Shown here: in pieces, positions 1-8,492 of the stretch
Numbering within the stretch: position 1 is the first letter of the stretch
Layout of the letters: the number at the start of each line of letters is the position of its first letter
NCBI GenBank assembly: GCA_003151595.1
Contig: PLXW01000104.1
Coordinates: 10,825 to 74,824 of the forward strand
Length of the DNA stretch: 64,000 bases
Source of the DNA: Myxococcales bacterium
Lineage (GTDB): Bacteria > Myxococcota > Polyangia > Polyangiales > Polyangiaceae
Reading direction: 5' to 3'
The notes under the pieces: generated by a model
Told to the model about the DNA's origin: nothing
The model's database searches: none
Seen by the model: only the letters and a program-made list of their open reading frames with translations
Made by a program: the position numbers and the translations under genes

Positions 1-181
1 CCTCGTAGGCGATGGATCCCGCGTCTGGCGCGATCGCGGGATCGAACTCGTTGGTGTCGGAGTGAGTGACCTGTTCGAGCTGTGTCGCCGCCTCGGTCGT
101 CTCCACGGGCCGTTGCAACGTCGCCGAGCAGGCCGTGAGCGATAGAGCACCGGCGACGAAGAGCATTCGTCTGACCATCAT
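1..181 (-). CDS. PD40/TolB-like beta-propeller lipoprotein, C-terminus cut off by window edge
   Basis: Only the first 60 residues are in the window. The start is the first of two adjacent ATGs at 181; a GAGGAG ribosome site sits 8 bases upstream. The N-terminus is a lipoprotein signal ending in LTAC, with lipidation predicted at Cys18. Residues 46-60 read FDPAIAPDAGSIAYE, which matches the opening of a PD40/WD40-like propeller blade as in TolB. The gene starts 11 bases after the stop of the SPFH lipoprotein gene upstream of it, so the two are probably co-transcribed. Family identity rests on a single blade, so the function is unknown beyond a secreted, membrane-anchored propeller. Confidence 0.72.
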   Translation of the reverse strand, partial: MMVRRMLFVAGALSLTACSATLQRPVETTEAATQLEQVTHSDTNEFDPAIAPDAGSIAYE

Positions 182-192
182 GGTCCGTCTCC

Positions 193-1446
193 TCAGTAAG
201 GGTTACCGCCCGAAGGATCGGTCTTCATGGCGTACGAGGTCGGCTTCACCGTGCTCGGCACCGACGCGGCGGCGCGAGGCTCGGCCACGATCGGCGGGTT
301 GAACAGCAACGGCGCGGTCTGGAACCCGGGGATCTTCGGGAACAGCCAGTTGGGCATCTTCGAGTAGTCGCCGAAGAGGAAGGTCGACCCCGTGCCGCCG
401 AGCTTCCCGAGCGCGTCGTAGGCGTGCATCTCCACTTCCATCGGCGTGACGTTCGCCGACGTCGCGCGATTCTCCGCCGCCGCCGCCTCGGCGAGCGCGA
501 GCCGCGCCTTCGCGTCGCCCCTTGCTGTCACCACCGTGGTCGCGGCCGTGGCCTCGGCCTTCACGCGATCGATCTGCGCCTGCGTCATCGCGAGCTTCGC
601 CTCCGCCCCCTTGTTGCGCAGCGCCGAGTCGATGCGTGCCTTCTCCTCTTCGGTCTCTTTCTCGATCTCGATCTTCTTCACCTCGGTCTCGGTCTGCGCG
701 GTGATCTTCCGCTGCTCCGCCTCCGCCGAGAGCTCCATCTTCTTCTGCGCCGTCTGCGTCTCGAGCTCGAGCTTCTTGGTCTCGGCGGCGAGCTCGAGCT
801 CGCGCTTCTTCTGGAGCGCTGCGTTCTCGAGGAGCTGCTTCTGCGCGAGCGTCTGCTCTTGCGACACCACGCGCTCCTTCTGCGATGCCAGGATCTCGGG
901 CGCGTAATTGACGCTCTCGATGAGGACGCTCGACACCTCGATGTGCTTTCCCTTGAGTCGCTCGCGCAGCTCCTTCTCGATCCCGTCCTCGATCGCGCTG
1001 TTCTGCTTCTGCAAGTCCACATACGACGTGCGCGCCATGACGCCGATCGTCGCGCTCCGGAGCTCGGGGCCGATCACCTCGTCGAAGTAATTGGCGCCGA
1101 TCTCGGTATCGAGCAGGTACAGCTCCGAGACGATCGGCCGATATTTGAGCGCGGTGTGGAGGTCGAGCGGCAATCCCTCTTTCGACAGAGTGTGCAGCTC
1201 TTCTTTCGCCGTCGAGTAGGTGACGTCGAAGTCGTCGACGCGCGGGCAATCGTTCCCCGGTTTCCAGAAGGGGCACGCCGTCCGGTACCACCCGGGTTGC
1301 AGCACCTCGTGCTGGATGCCGCCGTTGCTGGGATCGAAGTAGAGCGCGCGATGCCCCGGCTCGACGAGCGCTCCCGCGCAGCCGGTCCCCATCGTGAGCG
1401 CGCTCAGCGCCACGAACGAAAGCCCAATGAGCGAAAAATTGCGCAT
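193..1446 (-). CDS. SPFH/band 7-domain lipoprotein with long coiled coil
   Basis: The protein has 417 residues. A hydrophobic signal ends at GTGC (Cys23), an imperfect lipobox. Residues about 30-180 resemble the SPFH/prohibitin fold (for example PGHRALYFDP and the ELR-ATIGVMARTSYVDLQ region). Residues about 185-310 are Ala/Glu/Lys/Gln-rich heptads predicted to form a long coiled coil, as in flotillin and prohibitin tails. SPFH proteins oligomerise on membranes, but they are usually held by a transmembrane helix or acyl groups; a lipoprotein signal here would place it outside the inner membrane. It is the first gene of a pair with the propeller lipoprotein. The exact role is not known. Confidence 0.85.
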   Translation of the reverse strand: MRNFSLIGLSFVALSALTMGTGCAGALVEPGHRALYFDPSNGGIQHEVLQPGWYRTACPFWKPGNDCPRVDDFDVTYSTAKEELHTLSKEGLPLDLHTALKYRPIVSELYLLDTEIGANYFDEVIGPELRSATIGVMARTSYVDLQKQNSAIEDGIEKELRERLKGKHIEVSSVLIESVNYAPEILASQKERVVSQEQTLAQKQLLENAALQKKRELELAAETKKLELETQTAQKKMELSAEAEQRKITAQTETEVKKIEIEKETEEEKARIDSALRNKGAEAKLAMTQAQIDRVKAEATAATTVVTARGDAKARLALAEAAAAENRATSANVTPMEVEMHAYDALGKLGGTGSTFLFGDYSKMPNWLFPKIPGFQTAPLLFNPPIVAEPRAAASVPSTVKPTSYAMKTDPSGGNPY

Positions 1447-1527
1447 GTGTACACCTCTGGCGGTCGGCTCTTCGCGCCAGCCCGCCTCCTTCGTTGATGG
1501 TTGTGTTGTCTACGACTCGAGAATCAG

Positions 1528-2082
1528 TCAGCGCGCCATTCGCGACGCCGCGACGGCGTTCAGATCAACTCCTTCGAGCCACCCATCGAGATCGCGCCCG
1601 ATCTCCGTCATGCACTTGTACATGATGGGTGCTCCCTGATCGGGAGGCGCGATGCCCCCCTGTCGACACGTGGTCTGCGTCTGCGCGAGGTAGACGTTCC
1701 CGGCGCGCGCGCGCAGCGTCGCGCGGACGCCGACCGAGAAGATGAGTCGCCCGTCGTCGTACTGGGCGTCGGCGTTGGTCACCTCGACGAAGAGCTGCCA
1801 GCCGTCGCGGGCCGTCGCATCCGCGCGATGCGCATCCGCCCACGGCACGGTGGCCGATGCGATCGCGTGACCCAGCGCCGCCTCGACGTCGCCGTAGAAC
1901 ACGTCGTGCCCTTGCACGCGCAGCGGATCCTGAACTGCGGTCGATCGCGTGACGACGCGAAGCGGAACGGACGTGGGTTGTGTGAGAGGAATCCCGGCGG
2001 CGGTGAGGAGTGGAATCACTTCGTTCGAGTGCCCACAACCCGTTGCCAGGAGAACTGTCACTGCGAGGATCCATCGGCGCAC
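1528..2082 (-). CDS. Hypothetical lipoprotein
   Basis: The protein has 184 residues with a clear lipoprotein signal (LLATGC, Cys16). The mature part contains two cysteines (in TTCRQGG and MYKCM) that could form a disulfide and no motif I recognise. The general pattern of a conserved outer-membrane-directed lipoprotein fits, but no enzyme signature is visible. It stands alone: 81 bases separate its stop from the SPFH lipoprotein start, and 182 bases separate its start from the end of the gene upstream. Confidence 0.78.
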   Translation of the reverse strand: MRRWILAVTVLLATGCGHSNEVIPLLTAAGIPLTQPTSVPLRVVTRSTAVQDPLRVQGHDVFYGDVEAALGHAIASATVPWADAHRADATARDGWQLFVEVTNADAQYDDGRLIFSVGVRATLRARAGNVYLAQTQTTCRQGGIAPPDQGAPIMYKCMTEIGRDLDGWLEGVDLNAVAASRMAR

Positions 2083-2160
2083 GCAGCTACGTACTGCAGC
2101 GGACGTGCCGTGCGATCGGTGTAGACGCGGCGATGGGAGTCGCAGCAGTGTTGGGAATTT

Positions 2161-2180
2161 CTCCGAACCGCTTTTCGGAG
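2161..2180. other. Short inverted repeat (hairpin) in intergenic DNA
   Basis: CTCCGAA at 2161-2167 pairs with TTCGGAG at 2174-2180 around a 6-base loop. It lies in the 182-base gap downstream of the minus-strand metallophosphoesterase. There is no good T-run on the minus-strand side, so a terminator role is only possible. Nothing else is seen in this gap. Confidence 0.3.
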
Positions 2181-2264
2181 TTCTTCCATCTCTCGATCGG
2201 CGGCGTTTGTCGCGCGCCTCGCGTCATCGCGATCCAGCGCGCCCCACCGAGATCGCGCCGCTCG

Positions 2265-3458
2265 TCAGACCGGCGCGTCCCTATGCACGCGCACGAGGCT
2301 CTCCTCTGACGGCACCCCGAGCCGAAGCGGAAACCCGTAGTGCCCGGTCCCCCGGTGCACATACATGCGATCGCGCCCGCGTGCCCAGAACCCATGGTCC
2401 GGAATGCGAATCCCGAAGAGGCGCAGGAACGTCCAGGAGAGCCCCAGGCTCACGAGCCCCACTTGCCCTCCGTGCGTGTGCCCGGAGAGCACGAGATCGC
2501 CTTCGCCTTCCGGCAGGTGTCGGAACGCGCCCGGGTCGTGCAAGAGGACGACCCGGGTCATGCCGGGTTTGCGAGGGTGCTCTTTGCAGACGCGCTCGAG
2601 GTGCGCCTTGCGATCGCGCCGCACGAAGTCCATCCCCACGATCTGGACCGGCCCCGCCTCGGTCTCCACTACACGCTCGTCGTCGACGAGGAGCGTGACG
2701 CCATTGGCGGCCAGCGCTCCGGTGACGGTCGCGATGGCTTCGTGGTCGTGGTTGCCGTAGCAGGCGAACACCTTGCCGGGCATCGCGCGCAGCGGCTCGA
2801 GGGCGCGCCCGAGGAGATCGGGATCGCTCTGCGACTCCATCGTCAGAAAATCGCCCGTGAGGAGCACCAGATCGGGCCTCTTCGAGACGGCGTTCGCGGC
2901 TATCCGTCGCAGCCGCGCGACCGACATGAACGGACCGATGTGCGGATCGGTGATCTGCACGATCCGGAGCGGTCGTTCTTCCCGTGCGTGGCCGTGCGCA
3001 TGGGGCGCGACGCTCGTCGTGGGCGAGGCGCCGCCGATCACGAGATCGATCTCCTCCTCGCGCGCGGTGAGCGACTGGAGGAGACCGACCGCGCCGAACG
3101 CGTACGGGAGCCACGGCGCCCACGGATGGAACCCGAACGACCGCGCGAGCGCCCACGGGAGCGCGAGCAACGTGCCCGCGACGAAGAACGCCCCCGGCCA
3201 GCTCACGAGCAGCCGATACGCGAGCGATCGCATACGCGGGCGCGAGAGGAGCGAGAAGTTCACGTACACCGCGACGTGGAGCGCGGTGTAGACGCGCATG
3301 AGCGGAAGCGAGGCCTCGGGCGCCATCGCCACCGCGAGGAGGGAGTAGATCCCCATGAGCACGCTTGCGGCGATCGCGAACGGTCGCCCGCGAAAGAGCG
3401 AAGCGGCGGCGACCACCGTGAGCCACCCGCCGAGCGTGAGGAGCGCGAACCAACTCAT
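2265..3458 (-). CDS. Membrane-anchored metallophosphoesterase
   Basis: The protein has 397 residues. About four membrane helices fill the first 130, followed by a calcineurin-like phosphoesterase domain. The metal-binding motifs appear in order: ITDPHIG (Asp171, His173), LLTGDF (Asp203), YGNHDH (Asn236, His237) and SGHTHGG near residue 320. This layout matches the YkuE/YaeI type of bacterial metallophosphoesterase, whose members act on phosphodiesters such as lipid headgroups (for example UDP-diacylglucosamine-like substrates). The actual substrate cannot be read here. The start is the ATG at the head of the first membrane helix. Confidence 0.92.
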   Translation of the reverse strand: MSWFALLTLGGWLTVVAAASLFRGRPFAIAASVLMGIYSLLAVAMAPEASLPLMRVYTALHVAVYVNFSLLSRPRMRSLAYRLLVSWPGAFFVAGTLLALPWALARSFGFHPWAPWLPYAFGAVGLLQSLTAREEEIDLVIGGASPTTSVAPHAHGHAREERPLRIVQITDPHIGPFMSVARLRRIAANAVSKRPDLVLLTGDFLTMESQSDPDLLGRALEPLRAMPGKVFACYGNHDHEAIATVTGALAANGVTLLVDDERVVETEAGPVQIVGMDFVRRDRKAHLERVCKEHPRKPGMTRVVLLHDPGAFRHLPEGEGDLVLSGHTHGGQVGLVSLGLSWTFLRLFGIRIPDHGFWARGRDRMYVHRGTGHYGFPLRLGVPSEESLVRVHRDAPV

Positions 3459-3557
3459 CCAGTCACCCTAGTCACTGCTCTCCGATCATGCCCCCTGATC
3501 GTGCACTCCGAGCCTATCCGATGCCGCACACCCCGAGCGGGGGGCGAGGGCCGAGAC

Positions 3558-4220
3558 TCAAACCGCGCGCATGACGAGCACGACGTGCACGAAGAGGCAG
3601 ACGCTGGCGACGATCACGATGGCGTGAAAGACCTCGTGGTAGCCGAAGATCTTCGGAAACGGATCGGGGCGGCGCAGCGCATACACCACGGCGCCGAGGC
3701 TATAGATGACCCCGCAGGCCACGAGCATTCCGATCGCCAGCCACCCGACGGCCGGCGCGCGATCGATCACCTGACCCACGACGGTCCATCCCAGGCTCAC
3801 GCACACCAGCGCGGTGACCCACTTCGGAGCGTTCGGCCAGAGGAGCGACTTGAGGACGCCGACGCCGGCGCCGATCCAGATCGCCAAGAGCGCGCCGTGC
3901 CCGCCGTGGCTCGAAGGGACGAGCGAGAAGAGCGGCGTGTACCCGCCGGCGATCAAGATGAAGATCGCGGCGTGGTCGAGGCGGCGCATTCGCTGGCGCG
4001 CGGCGAAGTCCCAGCGAACGCGGTGGTAGAGCGCGCTCGTCCCGAAGAGGAGCGCGAGGCTCGCGCCGAACACCAGCGCGGCGACCGTCGCGTAGGGCGA
4101 GTGCGCGCGCATCACGAGCGCGACGACGGCGGCGATCGAGACGAAGAACGCGACCTGATGAGACACTCCGCGGAGGAGCGGCTTCTCGGCCGGCGCGGCG
4201 TGCGGGGCTGTGAGGTTCAT
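3558..4220 (-). CDS. Haemolysin III / PAQR-family membrane protein
   Basis: The protein has 220 residues and about seven membrane helices, the normal size for the HlyIII (YqfA) branch of the PAQR superfamily. The expected family signatures are present: SALYHR after the second helix, RRLDHAAIF-ILIAGGYTP in the middle, and GYHEVFHAIV with the conserved histidines near the C-terminus. The His/Asp set is that of the family's zinc site. Bacterial members are not proven haemolysins; some influence membrane fluidity and lipid composition. A stand-alone gene 99 bases downstream of the phosphoesterase start. Confidence 0.92.
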   Translation of the reverse strand: MNLTAPHAAPAEKPLLRGVSHQVAFFVSIAAVVALVMRAHSPYATVAALVFGASLALLFGTSALYHRVRWDFAARQRMRRLDHAAIFILIAGGYTPLFSLVPSSHGGHGALLAIWIGAGVGVLKSLLWPNAPKWVTALVCVSLGWTVVGQVIDRAPAVGWLAIGMLVACGVIYSLGAVVYALRRPDPFPKIFGYHEVFHAIVIVASVCLFVHVVLVMRAV

Positions 4221-4308
4221 GGCGCGCGCCGGGTCTACTCCAACTTCCGCGCGGGCGCGACCCGGCTCACGTCGCGCGCCGCGCGATCGTCCAGCAGCTG
4301 AGCCGATC

Positions 4309-5178
4309 TCAGAGCCCGCGCGCCCCTTCGCCTCGCAACCGGACCTTCCCTTCGAGCGCGGCGTCGATGACGCCCACGATCCGCTCTCGATCGCGCGGCA
4401 GTCGTCCGGCGAGCGGCAGGTAGTTCGAGGCGTGGTTGGTCCGGAAGATCGCGTCGTCGGGGCGCGCGAGATCGATCATCGTCCGGAGCTCGCGGAGGAG
4501 CGCTGGCACTGGCGGCACCTCGAAGCGCCCCTTCGCATGGAGCTGCGCGAGCGGCGTGCCGGGGACGATCGTGACCGTGAGCGCGGCGAAGTACGAAGGG
4601 TTCATCGCCGTCACCAGCGCGGCGGTCGCCCGCGCGTGCTCGTCGCTTCGATCGCCGGCGATCCCGAGGAGCGCGATCACGCTGAGCGCGATCCCCGCCG
4701 CATGCGCCCTCTGCGCCGCGAGCACGTGCGCCGCCGCGTCGTCCCCCTTCGCGATTCGCTTGAGCGTCACGTCGTCGCCCGACTCAGGTCCGATGTAGAA
4801 CGTCGTGAGCCCCGCCTCACGCAGCTCGCGCAGCGCGGCCTCGCTCTTCTCGGTGACGTTCCGCGCCATCGCGTAGCACGACACGCGCCGCAGGTTGGGA
4901 AAGAGGGCGCGCGCGCGCGCGAGGATCGGTCGCCAGTGGTCCATCGGGAGGACGAGCGCGTCGCCGTCCGCGACGAAGATCTTCTCCACGTCCGGACCGA
5001 CCGCGCGCGCGGCGTTTTCGAGATCGGCGAGAGTGCCTTCGAGGTCGCGCACGCGAAACGACTTCTCGCGGTACATGTCGCAATAGGTGCAGTGGTTCCA
5101 GGAGCACCCGATCGTCGCCTGCACGATCAGCGCGTCGGCCTCCGACGGCGGGCGATAGATCCGACCTTCGTAACGCAT
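4309..5178 (-). CDS. Radical SAM protein
   Basis: The protein has 289 residues. The start is the ATG at 5178; the frame is open further upstream, but that DNA is antisense to the neighbouring hydrolase. The iron-sulfur site is GCSWNHCTYC with Cys25, Cys30 and Cys33, that is CX4CX2C, not the usual CX3CX2C. To my recollection the related group with GCSHNKCTFC has the same spacing, so this is probably a family feature. The radical SAM barrel continues to about residue 230 (YIGPESGDD, VIALLGIAGD). Members are often labelled coproporphyrinogen oxidase-like without evidence. Product and substrate are unknown. Confidence 0.88.
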   Translation of the reverse strand: MRYEGRIYRPPSEADALIVQATIGCSWNHCTYCDMYREKSFRVRDLEGTLADLENAARAVGPDVEKIFVADGDALVLPMDHWRPILARARALFPNLRRVSCYAMARNVTEKSEAALRELREAGLTTFYIGPESGDDVTLKRIAKGDDAAAHVLAAQRAHAAGIALSVIALLGIAGDRSDEHARATAALVTAMNPSYFAALTVTIVPGTPLAQLHAKGRFEVPPVPALLRELRTMIDLARPDDAIFRTNHASNYLPLAGRLPRDRERIVGVIDAALEGKVRLRGEGARGL

Positions 5179-5234
5179 CGCCGCCAACGCTAGCGCGTCG
5201 CCTCTCGATGCGCCCGCGCTTGAACCAGGATCGT

Positions 5235-6386
5235 CTATTCCTCCGAGAAGGATCCCTTGGCCTCTTGGTAGGCGCGCTCGAGCGCCGTCGCGACGAACTC
5301 TTCGCGGAAGTTTCGATTCTTGATCGGATCGTCGCCGGCCATCCGCCGCCGGATCGCGTCGAGGTCGATCTTCGCGGCCGTCTGTTCCAGCGTGAGCCCG
5401 GCCTTCACCGCCGCCTGCACCTGGGTGCGGAGCGACGTGAGCGCCTCCATCTCGGTCTTCACGTACGCGAAGTCGTGCTCGACCGCGCCGTGTCCGGGCA
5501 CGATCACCGCGGCGTCGATCTCGGTCAGCTTTCGCAGCGTCTCGATCCACTCGCCCGGGTAACACCACTCCGGATACGGCGACGGGCTCACGACCAGATC
5601 TCCGGTCGCCAGGACCTTCGCGTCCGGCACGTACACCACCGTATCGCCCGCGGTGTTGCCGCGCCCCAGGTGCATGACTCTCACTTCGCGCTTGCCGAGG
5701 AACACGCTCACGCCCGCGCCGTCGAACGTCGCGTTCGGCGGAGTGAGCTCGAGCTCCTTGGCGTCGACCAGTGTCGCCTGGAGCGGCGGAATGGTCGAAT
5801 CGAGGTACGCCCGCTCGTCGTCCGTGAACGGGCTCCCGTTCTTGTGCTTGCCGCGAGCGCGCGCCGCCACGAGCTGATCGAGCGTGTCTTGCGAGTGGCG
5901 CTGGATGTCCACCTGCTTTGGGAGGTTCTTCAAGACGAGCCGCCTCGTCTCGGCGTGCGCCAGGATCGTGACTCCGGGGAACGCGCGCGCGTATTCGGCG
6001 TTCCCCAGGTTGTGATCCGGGTGCCAGTGCGTGGTGACGATGTAGCGCACCGGCTTGTCGGTGAGGCGCCGCACGTCGGCGATCATTTTTCGCGCGAGCG
6101 TGGGGAAGCGACCGGTGTCGACCACGAGCACGCCGTCGTCGCCGATGATGATCGTCGAGTTCCCGCTGACGATCCCGGATGCGGGATCCGGCGGCACGAA
6201 GGCGTAGACCCCGTCGGCGAGTCGAACCGTCGCGTAGGCGAAGAACGGACTCGCAGCGGCGCCCTCCAGGAGCGGCGTCGTTGCCGGTGCAGGGACCGCG
6301 CTGCTGGTGACGACCTTCGCCTGCGGCGGAGAACCGCACGACACGGCGGCCACGAGCCAGAGGCCGAACACGCGGCGTGCGAGCAT
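5235..6386 (-). CDS. MBL-fold metallo-hydrolase, probable lipoprotein
   Basis: The protein has 383 residues from the ATG at 6386; a GTG five codons upstream at 6401 is also possible. The N-terminus is a signal sequence ending AAVSC. The zinc-binding motif THWHPDHN gives His120, His122, Asp124 and His125. Later ligands are probably in GRGNTAGDT, LATGDLV and IVPGHG. About 110 residues follow the core and probably form a helical extension. The fold hydrolyses a wide range of substrates (thioesters, lactones, beta-lactams), and nothing specifies which applies. It is divergent from the NADPH oxidase gene, with about 95 bases between the starts. Confidence 0.88.
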   Translation of the reverse strand: MLARRVFGLWLVAAVSCGSPPQAKVVTSSAVPAPATTPLLEGAAASPFFAYATVRLADGVYAFVPPDPASGIVSGNSTIIIGDDGVLVVDTGRFPTLARKMIADVRRLTDKPVRYIVTTHWHPDHNLGNAEYARAFPGVTILAHAETRRLVLKNLPKQVDIQRHSQDTLDQLVAARARGKHKNGSPFTDDERAYLDSTIPPLQATLVDAKELELTPPNATFDGAGVSVFLGKREVRVMHLGRGNTAGDTVVYVPDAKVLATGDLVVSPSPYPEWCYPGEWIETLRKLTEIDAAVIVPGHGAVEHDFAYVKTEMEALTSLRTQVQAAVKAGLTLEQTAAKIDLDAIRRRMAGDDPIKNRNFREEFVATALERAYQEAKGSFSEE

Positions 6387-6480
6387 CGGGAGGGGAAACA
6401 CCGGAGGCTTCGAAAGGTTCGCGCTCCCGCTCGAGGGTCACGCCCGGTTCGCGGGCGTGGGCCCGGTCCAACGGGTTAGG

Positions 6481-8490
6481 ATGCGCCTCCCCGTGAGTCC
6501 CGCGCCTCAACCGCCGCCGCTCGACGCCGATCTCCTGGCGGTCCTCGAGCGCGCATTCAAGCACCACGCCGGCGGCGAGCCACACATCACGCCGCGCACG
6601 CTCCAGAAGGCGCTGGGTCTTCGCAGCGACTACCTCGCGCGCCGCATCTTCGACCAGTTCGATGCGAACCACGACGGAGCGGTCGACAAGGGCGAGTTCC
6701 TCCGTGCCGTCCAGGCGCTCGTCTTCGGCAGCGACCGGGAGAAGCTGCTCTTCGCCTTCCGCGTTCACGATCACGACGGCGACGGCGGGCTGAGCCCCGA
6801 CGAGCTGCTCCGCATGCTCTCGATCGCGATGGCCGAGAGCAACGTCGTCGAACGGGCCACGCAGCCCCCCGAGCAGCTCGCGCGCGCGCTCTTCGCCGCG
6901 GCGGACACGAACCGCGACGGTCGCATCACGTTCGACGAGTTCGAGGCGGTGATGCTGAAGCGCCCCGAGCTGCTGCGGAAGATGACCCGCAGCGAAGCCA
7001 TCTGGATCGCGCCGAATGAAGACCTCCTCGTGTGGCTCGAGGATCGCACGAGGCCGAGAGCTCCCCGCGCCCCGCTCGGCGCCTCCGAGCGCGGATGGGG
7101 ACCGCGCCTCGTCGTGGCGTCATGGGCGCTCGCGAACGTCGGGATCTTCGTCGCGACCTGGCTCCTCGGCGAGGCCGATCAGAATCCGTACATGCAGGCG
7201 GGGCGCGCCCTCGGCAAATGCGCGGCGTTCAACGGTGCGTTGATCCTCTTGCCGGTCATGCGCCGGCTTCTCACGCGCGTGCGCGCGACGTGGCTCGGGC
7301 GCGTACTCCCGGTCGACGACGCGATCGAGTTTCATCGCCTCGTCGGACACGCGCTCTTCGCGCTCGCCCTGGCGCACTCTGCCGCGTTCGTGGTCGCGTA
7401 TTCGATCGGCCACGACGCTTCGCCGCTGGTGAAGATCGCGACGACCGAGCGCGGGCTCACCGGCGGGCTTCTGCTCGTCGTCTTCGCGGTGATGTGGGTC
7501 TTCGCGCTCTCGTTCATCCGGAGGAGCGCGCGGTTCGAGCTCTTCTACTTCACGCACCTCCTCTACGTCGCCTGGCTGGGGCTCGCGATCGCGCACGCCC
7601 CGTCGTTCCTCTTCTGGGCCGGTGTCCCCCTGCTCGGATTCGTCGCCGAGCAGATCGCGCGTCGCGTGCGCCGGGGCCCCGCCGCGTCGATCGTGTCGTC
7701 GCGCGCGCTGCGATCCGGCGTCACGCGCCTCGAGATCGCGCGGCCGCCGGGGCTCGCGTTCTCGCCCGGCGACTACGTCTTCTTGCGCATTCCGTCGGTG
7801 GCCAAGCGCGAGTGGCACCCGTTCACGATCAGCAGCTCGCCGGTCCGCCCCAACCTCACGTTCCACGTGCGATCGCTCGGCAACTGGACGGCAGCTCTGC
7901 GCCGCAACGTCGAAGCCGGCGAGGACGCTCCCGGTCTCGTCGCCTATGTCGATGGTCCCTACGGCTCTCCGAGCGCGCACATCTTTCAATCGCGCCAGGC
8001 GGTCCTCATCGGCGCCGGCATCGGCGTCACGCCGTTCGCGAGCGTGCTGGAGACGATCGTTCTCCGCGGCAACGATGCCGCGCGCCCGTCGACCGATCGG
8101 CTCGAGAAGGCTTACTTCTTCTGGCTCAACCGAGATCAGTACTCGTTCGAATGGTTCGCGGCGCTCCTCGCCGAGCTCGAGACGAAGGACCCCAAAGGCA
8201 TCCTGGAGATGCATCTGTGCATGACCGAGGGGCGCACGGGGGTGACCTCGATGGGCCTCGAGATCGCGCGCGAGATCATGAAGGCGGCGGGCCGGAGCGA
8301 CATGATCACCGGTCTTCGAACACGCACGCACATGGGCCCGCCCGACTGGGAGACCATGCTCGGCGACATCGTGCGACGGCACGTCCCGGACGCGGTCGAC
8401 GTCTACTTCTGCGGTCCGCCAGGCCTCGCGGCCAAGCTGCGTCCGCTCTGCGCGAAGCTCGGGATGCCGTTTCGCGAGGAGCGGTTCTAG
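6481..8490 (+). CDS. NOX5-like NADPH oxidase with three EF-hands
   Basis: The protein has 669 residues. The N-terminus has three complete EF-hand loops: Asp61-Glu72 (DANHDGAVDKGE), Asp97-Glu108 and Asp142-Glu153, with acidic or Asn ligands at positions 1, 3, 5 and 12. About six membrane helices follow, with haem-ligand spacing typical of NOX enzymes: His285-x13-His299 and His359-x12-His372. Then come an FAD-binding beta barrel (HPFTISSSP at 446-454) and a NADPH-binding domain (GAGIGVTPF, CGPPG). Such enzymes move electrons from cytosolic NADPH across the membrane to oxygen, giving superoxide; calcium binding to the EF-hands would gate this. The ATG at 6481 is preferred; a GTG at 6493 is possible. 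Confidence 0.93.
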   Translation: MRLPVSPAPQPPPLDADLLAVLERAFKHHAGGEPHITPRTLQKALGLRSDYLARRIFDQFDANHDGAVDKGEFLRAVQALVFGSDREKLLFAFRVHDHDGDGGLSPDELLRMLSIAMAESNVVERATQPPEQLARALFAAADTNRDGRITFDEFEAVMLKRPELLRKMTRSEAIWIAPNEDLLVWLEDRTRPRAPRAPLGASERGWGPRLVVASWALANVGIFVATWLLGEADQNPYMQAGRALGKCAAFNGALILLPVMRRLLTRVRATWLGRVLPVDDAIEFHRLVGHALFALALAHSAAFVVAYSIGHDASPLVKIATTERGLTGGLLLVVFAVMWVFALSFIRRSARFELFYFTHLLYVAWLGLAIAHAPSFLFWAGVPLLGFVAEQIARRVRRGPAASIVSSRALRSGVTRLEIARPPGLAFSPGDYVFLRIPSVAKREWHPFTISSSPVRPNLTFHVRSLGNWTAALRRNVEAGEDAPGLVAYVDGPYGSPSAHIFQSRQAVLIGAGIGVTPFASVLETIVLRGNDAARPSTDRLEKAYFFWLNRDQYSFEWFAALLAELETKDPKGILEMHLCMTEGRTGVTSMGLEIAREIMKAAGRSDMITGLRTRTHMGPPDWETMLGDIVRRHVPDAVDVYFCGPPGLAAKLRPLCAKLGMPFREERF

Positions 8491-8492
8491 CC

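Noticed and set aside
2161..2180. Possible terminator of the metallophosphoesterase gene
   Set aside because: No T-run on the minus-strand side, so it was kept only as a hairpin with low confidence.
4309..5178. CX4CX2C spacing as a mutated radical SAM site
   Set aside because: To my recollection related proteins with GCSHNKCTFC share this spacing, so it is probably normal for the group.
4309..6774. A very long minus-strand open frame running from the radical SAM gene through the hydrolase and into the oxidase
   Set aside because: Only the 4309-5178 part has the radical SAM motifs; the rest is Arg/Ala-rich and overlaps two genes with clear domains in other frames, as expected in GC-rich DNA.
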